Assembly: GCA_914767715.1 (NCBI GenBank) | Contig: OU612068.1 | Coordinates: forward strand, 24,056,001-24,120,000 | From: Membranipora membranacea | Lineage: Eukaryota; Bryozoa; Gymnolaemata; Cheilostomatida; Membraniporidae | Reading direction: 5' to 3' | Length of the DNA: 64,000 nucleotides | Translations under genes and position numbers: made by a program | Notes under the pieces: model-generated | What the model was told of the DNA's origin: nothing | Databases searched by the model: none | What the model saw: only the letters and a program-made list of their open reading frames with translations | Shown: positions 21,545 through 33,989 of the stretch, one piece after another | Layout of the letters: every line of letters starts with the position of its first letter | Numbering within the stretch: position 1 is the stretch's first letter

Positions 21545-24500
21545 TTACACAACATCATCACCGTCGTCAACCGGAGGTCCAACTGCAAAATTCAGAAACT
21601 TAAAGCTATAAAGAAGCGAATGGAAATATAAGGTAGCAATCAGCTGATTTTGAATATTTATGCTTTTCCATCGAATAATTACACAAATGGTTCGGTATTA
21701 TTAGCTTTTCAGATTCATTCCTGAAGATGAAAACTCCAATATCAAAATATCGACACATCAGGGTTCAATACTGAGTAAGATCTGTCAATGTGACATCCCC
21801 ATCGTCATTGAATTACATACCTGCTGCATTTCCCCGCATTTGTTCCAAGTCTGAAAAAAAGATAAAATTGATGCATCCTCTCTTGGTTTCAAAAAGAGTG
21901 ACTCAGTGTAAAACAGGAAAATTGAATGCATTTCCTCTGTACTTTAAAAAAGAGTAACTGAAGCGTACAATTTCTTTTGATGTGATTATGGGCAACTTTT
22001 TTCCACAGGATGTTGCAGAGCAAAATGAAAATACTCTGGCAAACTAGTTTGGGAATATATACAAATTTTATTACTTACCTGTGTGTTGATTATGAAGTTG
22101 TATTCCATGTGTGTGTACATTGTCTGAAATATAAAAGATACAGGCAGCAATAATTCAATGTTTAACCACGTTCCTCGGAAATATTTCCTATGGTCAAGGA
22201 TTTCAATGTGATATTAAAGAAAATCGAGGCTTCCCAATTAAAATCCTGGTAATTATTAGTCAAGGTTTCGTTAGGCTTAATGGAGACCGTCAATTGTGAT
22301 ACACTTATTATCGTTGACATTCAGCGCAGCAGTTATGTGTGATGACATCAGCATTATGTTTTGATAAGCTATATAAACACCCACCTTGTATATCACCAAC
22401 ATTACTCTGAAGAGTCCCAATATCTACAATTAATAAAGTAATAACAAAAAACGTTTCAGAAATGAAAGCCTAAATTGTTTACCTGTCAATTAATTAACAA
22501 GTGACTCATAAATCACCCACATCAAAGTGCCACAAAAGAGTTGAAAGTCCCTTCCAACTCTTGTACTTCTTAAAAAGCAAAACCAATGGACAGTTCATCT
22601 GCCAAATTATTATTCTTCACAAGGTTTATTCACATTTCAAGATCAGAATGTAATGCCCTGCAACTCACCATTCTTGAGAGCGCCAAATGTATCTAAGAAA
22701 AAAAAGAGAAAGGAAGACATTAGCCACTAAATGCTCATCTAGTGCAAATACAAACCTCAGATTGACTTGTTAATTAATTCAAAAATCAGGTACCGGTAAT
22801 CAGGTACCGGTAATCTAGTACATTCCTGTGAAAGTGAGGTCTCATAATAATCTAACTTCAAACCATCATGCAGCCATACCCCTCATTGTGCATGTTAGCA
22901 ATTCAACAGCAACCAGTTTTATCTCTAGGTGGAATCATGTTTAATGTAATTTATGAACACATACCAATTTCAGATTATATAAATGTGACAAAAAAAGGGA
23001 GATTTTTGCTGAAATCACTTTTCAGATGTTGTACAAATTCATTCCTAGGCCAACAATAAAACATGAAACTGACCTTTAGTGACCTCTCTGTCCCGCTGCT
23101 GCTGAGCCTCAACTAAATTAAAAGTGAGAGTAGTAATCATTGCTTTTACAACAGCTCAGGTGATATTATAAGGAAGCTTGATTTGATCTCATGATTTTGT
23201 TGCTTTACTATGGGTTTGTAACAGTTGGAGAAAATGGCTTACTGATCTTGCTAAGATGCACTCAGTAGGCACATTGGGCGTCAAGTTAACAAAAGCAAAG
23301 ATCAACAACTTTTTTTAGTACCAATAATAACTATATTAATCAGTCAGTGCACTGTCTGTCCTATTCAGAGTAGTCTGCCCAATGTGAAGGAACAGACAAC
23401 TCCACATGAAATGAGTGCTAATATCTTTAAACCGAATTCCCTCTAACTACTACTACCACGACTCACCTTCCTTAATCTGCCGTGTAATGGATCTCACATG
23501 AGCTAAAATTGAAAGATATGGAGATTGTTGTGTGACAGTGTAACAGAAAACCGTATATATTTATTTCACACTTTAGTGTATTTCATTCACATTTTCATTA
23601 CAAAACAGTAACTATGAATCTTCTTGCAACATATCATTAGACAGGGCTAGATGGAGTCCTAAAGAAAATATAGGTTTTTTTTAAATTATAAGGACCAGTG
23701 ACCAGGGTGTATCTGATCAAGGGGTGGGGTGGTGGTGGTGGTGGCTGTAGTTCAAAATGTGAGCATCACTGGCTTTTATCTACCCCAATACCAACAGATA
23801 ACACAATAGACAGTTTTCTGAGCTCTTATTTATGCCCCAATTCGGAGTTGTCGTCCTCTCTCCAGTTTGGTACTTTTAACCCACGCCGCATAGGAAAAAC
23901 CTGCTGAAAGAGGGTTTTATTGAAAACCGCTGATGCTAGGATAAAAATGATTTTTGATTCAGAGTCTGCATCATTGAAAACCCTGGGAGACAGGGTTTCC
24001 AAATCATTAGAGGCTTGACTGTTGATAAATCTTAACTTTAGTGACGAAACTCATGAAAGATTCTGCCAAATTGTCCGCAAAACTGGCAGAAAATGCTATA
24101 ATTGACTATCCAAATACTAAAATCATTTACCAAACATTGTTCATTATGAGTTTTCAATGTCGCAGATTCTGAATCAAAAACAATTTTTATCCTATTATAA
24201 GCGGTTTTCAAGATAACCCTCTTTTCAGCACGTTTTTCCTATGCGGCGTGGGTTAAAAGTACCAAACTGGAGAGAGGACAATTCCAAATTGAGGCCTAAA
24301 TCAGAGCTCAGAAAACTGTCTATTGAGCTATAACATGAGAGTTTGACTGCAATCATTACTTCAACCATGAACCATATATATATAGGTATAGGTATAGGTA
24401 TCAAAAAACATTACATATAAACAGGGCATCTTCTCCACAATTCAATCTAACCCAGTCCACGTTGTGTAGTCTCTGCAGGTCTGTTGCATTATATTATATT

Positions 24501-27500
24501 GATCACATAAAACCCATATGAAGCACCTAGAGAGTGGATATGTTAACTAGGGGGATCTAATCAATGTCAAAGGTACCAATAAAATACAAGATCCGAAGGT
24601 GAGACGGGATGGGTAAAGCTGCAACAAATAACGTCATCCTGGTTTGACCCACATAAACAATTCAGAGCTAAGAGGTCTCTGAACTTATAACTTAGAGACT
24701 AAAGAACCCTCAAAATCATTTTGCTCCAATCCATTGCTATTTGGCCTTACAACGAGGGAAACTTGATCCGAAAACTTTCACTGAGACAATTTCATAAAAT
24801 TTTGAACAAAACTCTCAAGTCTTATTCCCACAACAAGAAATGGTCATAATTTATGGGGTTGAAAGACCGAGAGCTGTTCTCTGATTGATAGGGTGAACAA
24901 AACATCATGCATTGGAAATTTGAAAGCTGACGCCATCTTTCCACTTGTGATGTCATGCAGCCTCTCAAATACACTCCTCCATACAGGCCCACTTTGAGAA
25001 GGAGAAACTCAGAATGATAGAGAGTAGTGGTTAAGCAGAATGACCGTGCAACAATAAACCAGAGGATAGGAGAACGGTAGTAAATAAATTTGGAAAATCA
25101 CTATACCTTCAATACTTGGATTCACGCCTTAGCCTAAATATACCATAATGCAAAATACACCACTGAATTTGGATTTGTCAGTGTCAGGTTCGTTGAAATG
25201 ATCATTAACGAATGTATACAACCAACTTACATTCAAAGAGCCGTAATTAGCCCCCCACCTAGGTTCTCGAACATACGGTTTTGACATGCTCAGTGTTTAA
25301 GATATTACAGATACCAAAGTTAAATCCATCGATCTGTATTCGTGGTTTACTGGTACAACTACACAGTATGGCTATTTGTAGAGAAGTTACATCAGTATAT
25401 AACTTTGTGTCAGTAGTCGGATCTAGCTATAATTCTGGCTGCTTTAACACAACGCAAAGACTGACCTCCCACTAACCACCTATAAAAACTCAGGCAAGCC
25501 ACTTGACAAATGTTTACACATGGTCGGCTGTAGCATGACTGAACTTTTGGACCAATCAAGAAGAGAAAGTGTTTCCAGCAACCAACATAAATTGCCAAAT
25601 GCTTGCTCAGGGTCAGATATGTTTCCCTCATTCATGAGTGGTTACTTTTGTTTACTAAAGCGCTGGAGAGAATGAAATGGTCAGTGTGCTTTGTACATAC
25701 AGTAAGTCAAAAGCAGAGAAAATTCGGTGATAAAATAAAGTGAATTTTATTGAAGATGAAAAGTTATAAATAAAATACCTTTGATCTCTCCGTTGCGTTG
25801 TGTAGAGTCCAGCCTTGCTGCTCTGGCATTATCCTTGATATCTTAAAATGAAAAACATAGCAATGGTGAGTTTAAGAATAAGGAAATTAAAACATGCTTT
25901 TAGAATGATTGGGTTTTTGTTGTTACCTGACATCAAGGAATGGAACCATAATGCATTATGGTTGTGTAATAGAGAGAGAGAACTAACCACTGGTTGCAAT
26001 CTTCAGGTTAGTTATGTCCATCTTTTGAGTATATACATCCTTCTCAAGGCCTGTCAAAATAGCGTGATAGATAAATATATAAAATTAAAAAATGTTGAAT
26101 TATCAAAATCCGTGCCGAATCTCAATTTCAGAGCATCAACTGTCACCACCTGATTCTGTTGCCTTTCATACATAATTTTACATTTTTTGAACATTTTCAT
26201 GCATAGTTTCTATTTCATCAATTTTATTAGTCTACTCGTCTTTCAAAATTATCCTAAATTATTCCATTCCATATATTTATAAATCGATCTAAGGGCGTTC
26301 TGAACCTGAATGCTCTAATGATAGTGATTTTAGAACTTACAACAGATCTTTTTGTCCGTTCCGCAATGTTTATTGGCAGATTGTTTATGACCATCTAAAA
26401 CAGACAAGTGTATAATGTTGAGTTACTAAAAAGTTAGAACCAATGTCTACCACTTTCAGAATGGAAGTCAGGGGATATATCACACAATGGCTTACCTCTA
26501 CTAGTACTACTATTTCATACTAATTGGTATAGATGAATTGTCTCCTTGATGCCCCCTCACCTTCTTTTCTGGTGATGTGTTCTCAAAGCCAGCATTAAGG
26601 ATATGATACCACCGTTGTCCGACTTTGACATTTTACATATCGTTGGAAAGCTAATCGAACATTGTGATTCTGAAAATATTGGTTTCGACATGACGTCATG
26701 TTATGGCGTTGTGCTTTTTTGATAAAAGGCAGGATAATCGTCTTTGAGGAGGATTTTTGAGGATGATGTGGTGCAGATACTCTGGTTCATATCAGACTTT
26801 CAACTGCATAATGCTTACAAGAAGCCTCTGAAGCACCAATGAGAAGCAATTTCTGGACCCTGTGCCATTAAAGTGTTTGTAAAGGAACAGGTTTCTTAGT
26901 ATCATTTTTGAGCTTGAAATCAGATTAAGACAGCTATCACACATGCATTTGCATATAAAATTAGTCTTCAGGGTTATTTGGTCTGGTAGGTTTTGGGGTT
27001 ATAAGTTAACAACATTGAGTTGCCTACTCATGCACCGCCCAATTAGTCCAGGCGATTTGTGATGAGCCTGTTATTGGGGAAATACTGTAATATAAGTGAC
27101 TATTGTGGTAACTATTAGATAACAACTATTGCAAATAAATGACAAAGTCACTCACAAGTCTGTCTGATGACATAAAAGTTCAAAAGAAAGTTTTATAATT
27201 TGTATACACTATTTGATGAGTTGAGATCACTAATCAAAACAACCTTTATATCTGTTATGAGCCCATGTCCAAGAAAAGATTAGAAGAACCACTGTACATT
27301 ACAATCAACGACTATGACTTTGACGCATTCCCTGTCCGCTGGTTTTCAAGAATGAAAATGAGTGATTTTCATTTCAGACCGATGCGTTTGTTTGCTCTGT
27401 TAAAATAAGATTATAATGGAGCAATTGATTCTTCCAGCCGACAAAGCCTTGCTTATTTCAGATTCATCCAAAAATGGTCCATGCAATGCTTTATAGTTTG

Positions 27501-30500
27501 TACCAAATCTTGCAATTTACCTAACACTAGCCTCCCAAATCAGATCCATACTGACGAAATAACTCAAAAACTTGACAAATTAATTTCCTAAGTGACTGTT
27601 GTGTGCATTGACATGTGCTCTCATAAGACCTGCTGCACTCAGTCAGTAATATTGATAGTCTATGTTAAGATGTGCTGAGTATCTGTGATGCACACAGATG
27701 GACAAGATCTAATAAAAAAATAGAAAGTTTCTCCAGGTATCCCACTGCTAACACGATTATCAATACTCCTCTTTAAGAGGCAGTTGAATTCATTTACATT
27801 TTACATCACCCTGAAGTCCGAAACAACTAGATGACAAATTTATTGAGTTGAATTTACTTTGTGACTTGAAATTTCTAGTTTTCAAACAGGAAAAACCATC
27901 GTTTTATCATTGGTTATTAGCTTATTTAGGTTGCTTTGGATAAATGGATGAGGATCCAATGTGATGCGTGCCACACACAGAAAAGACAGATTATTTACTT
28001 CGGGAAGACCTCATGCGACATTTCATGACTGATAAAAGACATTGCTATCAATAATATTAGGAGTTGCCCTCTCTGTCAGAATGCTTATAATTACAAAATG
28101 TTATTACCAGCTGAGAAGACTTTTTGGGGAAACAGTAGAGTTGATACAAGCTGTTTGGTGGTTAATAAAAGTTCATAATATATTCATGTATTAGCAGAGA
28201 TGTATAGAACAATGCTACACAGTGATTTTGTATCTATGTCCCTTAAATCATGACACAGTGCACAATTAAGGGACAATTATTGCCCATGTCCAGTTATCAT
28301 TGTCTCAAAATTGCTAATCTTAGAAGACATTTTCAGAGCAGCTGCTGCAAGATAATCAACTAAACAATAGTGATATGATTACAGTGGACACCAAACAACA
28401 ATGCTATGATCTCAAATTATATGAGATTCAATATCTATACCATGTAATCAGTCTCCAAAGTTGACATCACTCAAGACCTACAAGAATTATAAGCATTCCG
28501 ACAGAGCGGGCAACTCCTTATATAATTGATACCAATGTTATTTAGTAGTCGTGACATGTAGCATGGGGTCTCCTGCAGTATATGAATTGTCTATTCTGCA
28601 TGTGGTTTGCATCACATTTAATCCTCATCCATTAAACCAAAGCGACTTAAAAAAGCTAATAACCAATGCATAAAAGATGATTTTTCATCTAGTGGCAACG
28701 CCACAGGAGACAGAAATTGCCCCACATGGGTGCTTCAGAGGTTTCTTGTAAATATTGTTAAGTTGAAAGTCTGATATGAACCATTGTTTCTGCACCACAT
28801 CGTTCTAAAAAATCCTCCTCAAAGCCGATTATCCGGCATTTTATCAAAATAGCGCAACGCCATGACATGATGTCATGCTGTAACCAATATTTTCAGAATC
28901 AGTGTTTGATTACCTTTCCAACGATATATGAAATGTCCAAATCGGTCAACGCTGGTATCATAACCTTCAGAGAAATCTATAACACATTGTTGTGAGAGAG
29001 GCATAAAATAGACCCAAAACAATATGCAACTAAAGTCCATTCCATATACCTTATGAGTATATACCGTATAAGTCTATGGATCATCCTTACATTGAAAAAC
29101 AAGCTTTTGACCAGTGGACGAGCTAATAACTTTGATTTCTGCTATGATGGCTTCTGACATAGCTGCACAAGAACTATCGGACATCACAAAAACCACACAG
29201 CATGGTTGTTCCATCTAGACTTGGCTCACGTGGGAGAAGAGTGCTTTTGTTCAAGGTACATACCTGTCAGCTTTGCTATTTCTTCGTTGTTAGACACCGC
29301 AGAAGACTCACAGCAACCTCTTAGTTCTGTGTAACACTCTAAAATAGAAAACTTACCGGAGATAACTTGCAGTCCCAAGAAAGATACGTATGCACAAAAA
29401 TAATCATGCTTTCCAATTTTTTAATGAGCTCGAAAGGCTGAAGCTGCCTGATAATCAATCAATCAATTGGTAAACCGGTCAGTCGGTCAATCAATCAGTC
29501 CCTGTATCAGTCAATCAATTAATCATAGATAATTTTGTAGCTGGAGTCCACACTTGAATAGGATGACACTTACCGTCCACTTGCTTTAATTTCTCTCTCA
29601 AAAGATCAATTTCCGCTATCAAACAGAAGAAAATGAGGCTAAATGTGCAATCTTGGGTTGTGGTCCAAAAACACAATCTTACAATAGACAGTTTTTTTAA
29701 CTCTGATTTAGGCCTCAGTTCGGAGTTGTCCACTCTCCAGTTTGGTACGTTTAACCCACGCCGCATAGGAAAAACGTGCTGAATAGAGAGTTATCTTGAT
29801 AACCGCTTATAAAAGGATGAAATTGATTCAGAATATGCAGCATTGAAAACTCATATGGACATAGTTTGGGAAATCATTTTAGTATTTGGATAGTCAATTA
29901 TAGCATTTTCTGCCTGTTTTGCGGACAATTTGGCAGAATTTTTCATGAGTTTCGTCACTAATAATTAAGATTTATCAACATTCAAGCCTCCAATGATTTG
30001 GAAACCCTGTCTCACAGGGTTTTCAATGGTGCAGACTCTAAATCAAAAATCATTTTTATCCTAACATAAGCGGTTTTCAAGATAACCCTCTTTCAGCAGG
30101 TTTTTCCTATGCGGCGTGGGTTAAAAGTACCAAACTGGAGAGAGGACAACTCCAAATTGAGGCATAAATAAGAGCTCAGATAACTTTCTATGCCTTTCGA
30201 TCCTAATAAGTACATCTATAATATTGATCAGAGAAAAAAGGCGCTAGTAGTGGTCTCATGGTCAAGGGTAGAACTTGTGATCTCTTATTGATTGTATGGG
30301 GATATTAATATCTTGAATGAGAGCTAACATTTTATGGATGAAGGAGCTTAGCTGGTAAATCATCATAATAAATAAGGCAACATATCATCATCATATAAGG
30401 AAGTGGTGCAAAAAGATTTAAGATGCCAACATCCAGCCACTGAGTTGTATAGTTTATACATATCAAGCACTTTTAGGCATTTCCTCAACACATGATCAGT

Positions 30501-33236
30501 CAGTTTTGGAAAATTGAGATGTGGTACAATGATACTATCACAGTGTAGGGATAGTGAAAATATAACATAAAATCATAAGAAAAAGCTCATTCTTTACCTT
30601 CCAGCTTTGACCGAATAGCCTCACACTCCTCCTTACTGTGGCATGATTTTGAGACCTCATCAATTTTTTCTGCAAATAAATACAATAAACAATTCAAGTG
30701 TGGGGGGGGGGGGAGAAATTAATGGGTCAAAAAAACTACACAAATTGCACACTGTTTCATGATTTGATCTTGATAGCTTGAGTTGATTGTGAAACATGAG
30801 GATGCAAGAAGTTAAGTATTTGATGTGACAAAATTGCCACTGGAATTAAGAAAAATTTAACAAGCTTGTAGCAGCAAATGAGTGCAAGTCTTTGTCTCAG
30901 TGATGTGCATGCATTATTCCCATTCTATGCAATGATTGCCTTCTCAATTGTATATGAGTATATGATCAAACTGTAGACAAAGATACATACTCTGCAGTCT
31001 AGCTACTTTTCCTTTTAGATAGATGTTCTCATCTGAAAAAAATAGCAGTTGACAAAATATTGAGGGAAGAGAATGCTAAATGAGGAAAGATTTTACCCAT
31101 AGACTTAATAATAAGAGAAATGAAATGGCGTCCATAATAATAAAGTCTATGGTGTCAACACATCAAAAATTGAAACAAGAAATATATTATCACAACCACC
31201 AACAAAGGTCCATCTTTCACTCCTCAAGTACCAAAGATCTCTGGTATACATTGCTACTAATTGGGTCATGAGGTTGATAGAAGGGAAGTTTCCAGAACAA
31301 TATATATTTTTCTAATTCTAGCACATTTTCCATGTATTCGAATAAAGGGGTTGTGGAGTATTCCTTTCATAAGGTTTGTTATCATGTTGTTGCACATACG
31401 TCTATGAGTTGTCTTCTCTGTTCATAATACTAAGGAGTAACCACCATTCTACCCTGACCTCATTATGACAGAGAGGACTTGAACAGTGATCTTGAGAAGA
31501 CTAAACATTTGACACTTGTCTACTGACTGTAACTTACAAGAGTCTTTTTGGAGATGCAGAAAATAAAACAGGAAGTTGACACTTCAAACTCCTAGTATTC
31601 TGAAACTCATAAATGCCAGCAGCAAAGTACACCATAAACCGAAGCAAAAACCAAAAATCCCCAGAAATAATTCAATAACGCTTATCTATCCAGTAACAGG
31701 ACTAAGTATTATCTTACGCCGAATCTTCTTACCTGAAAGCTGGTCGACCTTAGTTTTTGTATCCTTCTCAAGTTTTGAAACACGTTCTACTAAGTCATCG
31801 TTTGGTTTGATACTGGCAACCATTCCCAACTCTTGTACAATGCACTGATCATCTGCAAGAAATCATCATAAAGCTATGCATTGAACTAGTGACAGCAACT
31901 TTCTTTTCTCCATTTCACTTGTTTTGTTATATCGCAATTTGGCTTTGATACCACTCAATATGTTGCATGAAAGATATTGGTTTAAATCGCAAGGTCTATC
32001 TCAGTAAGAGTACTGAGCATTAAAGGTGTATAATAATAATAATGATAATAATGATAATAAAAGGGTGTAAAAGCCATGTCTTTCCACATTACTAGGCAGG
32101 TCAGAGCACACCTATGGTCAGGGCCACTATAGTTGGAAGACTGATAGTTTGAACCCAGGACCTCCAACACCCGCTTGACAGAAGGTTAATTTGAAATTGA
32201 ACAGGGATCGTAATCAAAGGAACCACAATTGCTTTTCTAAACATGACGCTGGATTCATTATCTTATTCAAACTGTAAGAGGTTAACTTAGACTAAGGAGT
32301 TTGATCAGATTTGTCTGTATTGAGAATTGTTCACCCTTATAGCTGATATGTCGGGTCTGCGAAAAGGCAGAGAGAGAATATATTATGGCAAATTGGATCA
32401 AACAAGATCCAAGGTGTTTATGGCTAATTGCTCTGTTTATCCGAAATCAAGCAACTCAGAAGGCTCTGGCCAACATTTTTTTAAATTCTATGTTTTTATC
32501 TTTTATCTAAGTGTACACACAGTCCCAGTAGTCTGAATACATTGATAAAAGCTCCAGCTGTAATGTTAGTAAGTTGCAGGAGATCAAATGCCATAACGAA
32601 TAGCTGGCATGATCTCTGCACCAATCAGATGACCCGTACCTTTTTTATTCTCCACATTCTCATCTACTCTAAATAGCACGTCATCTGAGCTGGATCCTAA
32701 TGACTCCTCCTCTGGCACTGTGGTGGGTACTGTGCTTACACTTAAATAGCCAATAACAGTAAATTGTTGTAAAAAAACAGAACATTAGATTGAGAAGCTA
32801 TTGACCAGTCCTGTGTCGTGGATACACAAGAACTAAATAGTGAAAAATGAGCTTTTGTAATAAAATTCTTAATCAAAACAATAAAGCTAGGCAGAGCAAA
32901 AGTAAACAATGATTAGACCCCATATGGTATAATGCCAGCAATATGAAACGAATGCTGAATATGAATGCTTAGGGAGTTGGCAATAGATGATGCATGTAAG
33001 TCTTCTTACATGCATCATCTATTGCCAACTCCCTAAGTTATTATTATCAAAATTACAATGGCCTGGACTATAGAATAATAATTTACTGGTGTGAGTTTGC
33101 TTTACCTGCAAGACGACATTCGTGACTCAGAAGGAGAGGAGCTCAATGACCCCCTTTCAGAGCCTGATTGGAAGTATCCAGAATCTGATCTCATCATTAC
33201 CCCGGCTTCCTTTTCGGTTGATTCTATCCCTGCCAT
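21545..33236 (-). CDS. Micro-exon gene B: uncharacterised coiled-coil-like protein, paralogue of gene A
   Basis: Sixteen exons: 33106-33236, 32640-32740, 31733-31852, 30991-31032, 30598-30669, 29574-29615, 29264-29338, 26341-26394, 25779-25841, 23467-23502, 23074-23112, 22669-22692, 22385-22423, 22079-22123, 21821-21850 and 21545-21582. Their lengths sum to 951 nt, giving 316 residues plus TAA. All junctions after exon 2 are phase 1, and all exons from the third to the fifteenth have lengths divisible by three (24-120 nt). The N-terminus (SDSGYFQSGSERGS) matches gene A, as do exon 2 (101 nt in both), the 72-nt C-x-S-K-E-E-C exon, the 45-nt and 30-nt penultimate exons (DLEQMRGNAA) and the acidic tail (DDGDDVV at the end). 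Middle exons look amphipathic and coiled-coil-forming (LLREKLKQVD, LVERVSKLEKD). No signal peptide or membrane segment is seen. I do not recognise the family. Micro-exon boundaries are the least certain part. Confidence 0.75.
23809..24320. mobile_element. TA-flanked MITE with about 100-bp terminal inverted repeats, copy 1
   Basis: About 512 bp with ends GACAGTTTTCTGAGCTC and its reverse complement, and TIRs of about 100 bp that include CCCACGCCGCATAGGAAAAA. TA lies on both sides (23807-23808 and 24321-24322). A diverged, inverted copy is at 29687-30188. Both are in introns of gene B. The TA target suggests a Tc1/mariner-type source. Confidence 0.8.
26590..28985. repeat. Large interrupted inverted repeat in a gene B intron
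   Basis: The outer arms at about 26590-26870 and 28682-28985 are reverse complements with moderate divergence (shared TTGAGGAGGATTTTT, CCTCTGAAGCACC). The inner arms at 27886-27975 and 28592-28690 also pair (TTGGTTATTAGCTT). On the right the two arms are contiguous. On the left about 1 kb separates them, so the left arm received an insertion or the right arm a deletion. No coding content was recognised. Confidence 0.7.
28060..28517. mobile_element. MITE with TTA target duplication, 458 bp
   Basis: Terminal inverted repeats of about 34 bp (GGAGTTGCCC-x-CTCTGTC-x-GAATGC) with two mismatches. TTA lies immediately outside both ends (28057-28059 and 28518-28520). It is nested near the centre of the larger inverted repeat. 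TTA or TWA duplications are typical of PIF/Harbinger-type MITEs. Confidence 0.8.
29687..30188. mobile_element. TA-flanked MITE, copy 2 (inverted relative to 23809-24320)
   Basis: Same TIRs and interior as the copy at 23809-24320, in the opposite orientation. TA lies at 29685-29686 and 30189-30190. It is in the gene B intron between the 29574-29615 and 30598-30669 exons. A pre-mRNA of gene B would carry both copies and could fold them together. Confidence 0.8.
32968..33037. repeat. Perfect 33-bp hairpin with a 4-nt loop
   Basis: Arms 32968-33000 and 33005-33037 are exact reverse complements (start CTTAGGGAGTTGG), loop TCTT. It lies in the first intron of gene B, between exons 1 and 2. A perfect stem of this length is either a very recent inverted duplication or a small MITE. 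It lacks the bulges usual in a microRNA precursor. Confidence 0.85.
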
Positions 33237-33989
33237 AGTTACAGGGATATGGGTGTGTTCCACTTATACCGCAGTTATACTATGCAACGATACCTGTAAA
33301 AATTTCATTCAAATGTTGAGGCCATGAGCTTTTGGGCAGCTTTCGTTTCGTTCTAATCTCACCAAGTGTCACCCCTTCCCACGGTAAGGTAAGCAGGGTG
33401 AGATTAAAATTGATAACTGCAGTATAGAATTAAACAATTCATGTACCATTCATTTGGGGTCAACTGTCATTCTTTGAACATTCAAAATGGAAACATAGTT
33501 GTTTTCGAATCAGGCCTCAGTTCAACAGGAGATACCAGACTTTTTCATGGTCAGAATATAAGTACATGATGAAGGAACACACCGAGTTCATGTGAAAGTT
33601 CACATTATGTTCGAAGAATTCAATCCTTCAATTACTTGTGAGCTGAGGAATGCGCTGGTAAAAGCAGATTTAGATAGGCCTTATTAGTTTATTTGTCACA
33701 ATGCATATCTATTTGTAGCCCCAATACTTAGTATAGGGAATTTGAATATTGACTGAGAATCAGTTTGAGCCCCCCAAACTCCTGTTTCTGTCACCCAGAC
33801 CCCTGGCAAAATGCCCATTTGCTATTGCACCAGGTGATCCATCTAAATGGCAAATTATAAGAATGGTTGACAGAGGTATCTCTTGATAATCACCCATAGA
33901 TTCATGTTTATTTCCTTATTTCCTGTTCCAAAAGTAAAATCACCTGTCTTAATAAAGAGTTATTCATCTACAGTGATCACGTTCACAAC
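33237..33989. other. Non-coding region upstream of gene B
   Basis: It presumably holds the promoter and 5' UTR of gene B. No exon, repeat element or clear TATA box was recognised. Confidence 0.4.

Noticed and set aside
32029-32185. tRNA-derived SINE on the minus strand
   Set aside because: A B-box-like GGGTTCAAAC and an ATT-rich microsatellite tail are present, but no A box and no second copy were found in the window.
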